A DNA stretch of 64,000 nt from Gammaproteobacteria bacterium. Lineage in GTDB: Bacteria; Pseudomonadota; Gammaproteobacteria; Pseudomonadales; Ketobacteraceae. The position numbers and the translations under genes are program-made. The stretch lies in NCBI GenBank assembly GCA_013178375.1, contig JABLXQ010000001.1, positions 235,098-299,097 on the forward strand, given 5' to 3'. This document shows, piece by piece, positions 63,114 through 64,000 of the stretch; position 1 is the stretch's first letter, and every line of letters starts with the position of its first letter. A model generated the notes under the pieces. It ran no database searches, was not told the origin of the DNA, and was given only the letters and a program-made list of their open reading frames with translations.

Positions 63114-63927
63114 GGCGGTGGCTTCCGTGATCGTGGGCATGGTCATGATTGCAGTCGGGGCCGTGCTTGTGAACGCGTACGGGCATGTCGTCCACCACGT
63201 CGCCGTGCAGATCGTGATGATGATCGTGCTTGTGGGTGTAGACGCCGATGCCTTCCACATTGCCGGTGTCGAACAGCGCCAGGTATTCCGGATGATTCAC
63301 CACGGATTCCGCCGTGCCCGAGCAGCACACATGCTGGTTCAGGCACAGCACCTGATCGGTCTGCGCCATCACGAAATGCAGATCGTGCGACACCATCAAA
63401 ATGGCAAAGCCCTGCTCGTCACGCAGTTGCGCCAGCAGGCGGTACAGGGATTGCTGGCCCTGCAGGTCGACGCCCTGGGCCGGTTCGTCCAGCACCAGCA
63501 GATCGGGCTGGCGCAGAAGGGCGCGGGCCAGCAGTACGCGCTGGAATTCACCGCCGGACAGCCGTTGTACCGCTGCGTTGCGCAGCGCGCGGGCACCCAC
63601 CCGGCCCAGGGCCTGGTCCACCGGTTGCAGATCGCCCCGGCTGGCCAGGCTGAGGAAGCGTTCAACCGTCAACGGCAGGCTTGGGTCCAGCGTCAGTTTC
63701 TGCGGCATGTAGCCAATGCTCAGGCCGCTGGATTTGCGCACCTCGCCCCGGTTGGGCGCGTACAGGCCCAGGATGATTTTCAGCAAACAGGATTTGCCGG
63801 CGCCGTTCGGCCCGATGATGGTGAGGATTTCACGCCGGTGCACATCGAAACTGATGTCGTTGAGAATGGTGCGCTGCCTGAAATCGAGCCCGACATTGCG
63901 CAGGGAGACCAGGGTTTCCAGTGTCAT
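63106..63927 (-). CDS. znuC: Zinc ABC transporter ATP-binding protein ZnuC, with His-rich C-terminal tail
   Basis: This 273-residue ATPase has Walker A Gly-Pro-Asn-Gly-Ala-Gly-Lys-Ser (about 39-46), the signature Leu-Ser-Gly-Gly-Glu (about 123-127), Walker B Leu-Leu-Val-Leu-Asp-Glu-Pro and the switch Ser-His-Asp. The last ~40 residues are exceptionally rich in His and Asp (His-Lys-His-Asp-His-His-His-Asp and Asn-His-Asp-His-Ala-His-Asp-His), a possible cytoplasmic zinc buffer or sensor. The ATG at 63927 was preferred to a GTG at 63939. Only 73 bases remain to the window edge, so its promoter and any Zur box cannot be judged. Confidence 0.93.
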   Translation of the reverse strand: MTLETLVSLRNVGLDFRQRTILNDISFDVHRREILTIIGPNGAGKSCLLKIILGLYAPNRGEVRKSSGLSIGYMPQKLTLDPSLPLTVERFLSLASRGDLQPVDQALGRVGARALRNAAVQRLSGGEFQRVLLARALLRQPDLLVLDEPAQGVDLQGQQSLYRLLAQLRDEQGFAILMVSHDLHFVMAQTDQVLCLNQHVCCSGTAESVVNHPEYLALFDTGNVEGIGVYTHKHDHHHDLHGDVVDDMPVRVHKHGPDCNHDHAHDHGSHRHD

Positions 63928-64000
63928 GGGACTTTGCACCTGTGAGATGGCAACCGATGAGATGGGGCAGCGAAGGCGGCCATGCTAATATTGCGACCCC

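Noticed and set aside
63928..64000. Possible Zur box upstream of znuC
   Set aside because: Only 73 bases remain before the window edge and no full palindrome is visible.

Overview
The window looks like a contiguous chromosome segment of a GC-rich (about 60%) gammaproteobacterium. The best guide is its housekeeping block: trkH, trkA, rsmB, fmt and def on the minus strand diverge from a LysM gene, and dprA, purE, tsaC, hemF, aroE, prlC and yheV follow on the plus strand. This is close to the gene order near the origin in Pseudomonas and related Pseudomonadales/Cellvibrionales. The catabolic genes, the PEP-CTERM protein and the TonB2-type system would suit an aquatic or marine degrader. Genus-level placement is inference.

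Region by region. (1) 1-4588, minus: a six-gene TonB2-type energy-transduction operon (DUF3450, long ExbB/TtpC, short ExbB, ExbD, TonB, TPR protein; the last runs off the left edge). (2) 4708-13746: a catabolic region with HMG-CoA lyase, a family III CoA-transferase diverging from a VOC protein and an alpha/beta hydrolase, an MDR oxidoreductase, a cytochrome P450, a Rieske oxygenase very like 3-ketosteroid 9-alpha-hydroxylase (KshA), and an NTF2/SnoaL-like protein. (3) 13989-18013: small accessory genes, including a CxxCH lipoprotein, an AlkB-like gene broken by an extra 5-bp repeat unit, a YjbR protein, an Asp-nucleophile alpha/beta hydrolase and a cupin. (4) 18250-27824: a flavin amine oxidase, a 2236-residue pseudokinase/ATPase/GAF/histidine-kinase hybrid sensor, and a response regulator-diguanylate cyclase. 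(5) 27887-29722: an acyl-CoA dehydrogenase and a GntR regulator. The palindrome TTGTATACAA lies upstream of this pair and again in the divergent region at 7134-7145, so regions 2 and 5 probably share one regulon. (6) 29799-32846: a TonB-dependent receptor between an intact FitAB/VapBC-type toxin-antitoxin pair and a decayed, internally deleted copy of that pair. (7) 32969-38091: a TetR regulator with a clear inverted-repeat operator, diverging from an MpaB/Lcp-like oxygenase, a second P450 and two short-chain dehydrogenases. (8) 38113-40623: a coiled-coil lipoprotein and a GAF-GGDEF cyclase. (9) 40744-63927: the housekeeping block, broken by accessory inserts (a PEP-CTERM protein; an acyltransferase/START-like/lipoprotein overlapping triad; a CsgG/DUF4810/DUF799 lipoprotein set; a Spy-like Met/Gly-repeat protein), ending with an outer-membrane-like protein and znuB/znuC.

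How it fits together: the TonB system could power the receptor at 30-32 kb. Two separate oxygenase clusters, each with a P450, suggest breakdown of a hydrophobic terpenoid or steroid-like substrate, with CoA-transferase and acyl-CoA dehydrogenase steps under GntR control. No rRNA, tRNA, CRISPR array, transposase or integrase was recognised.
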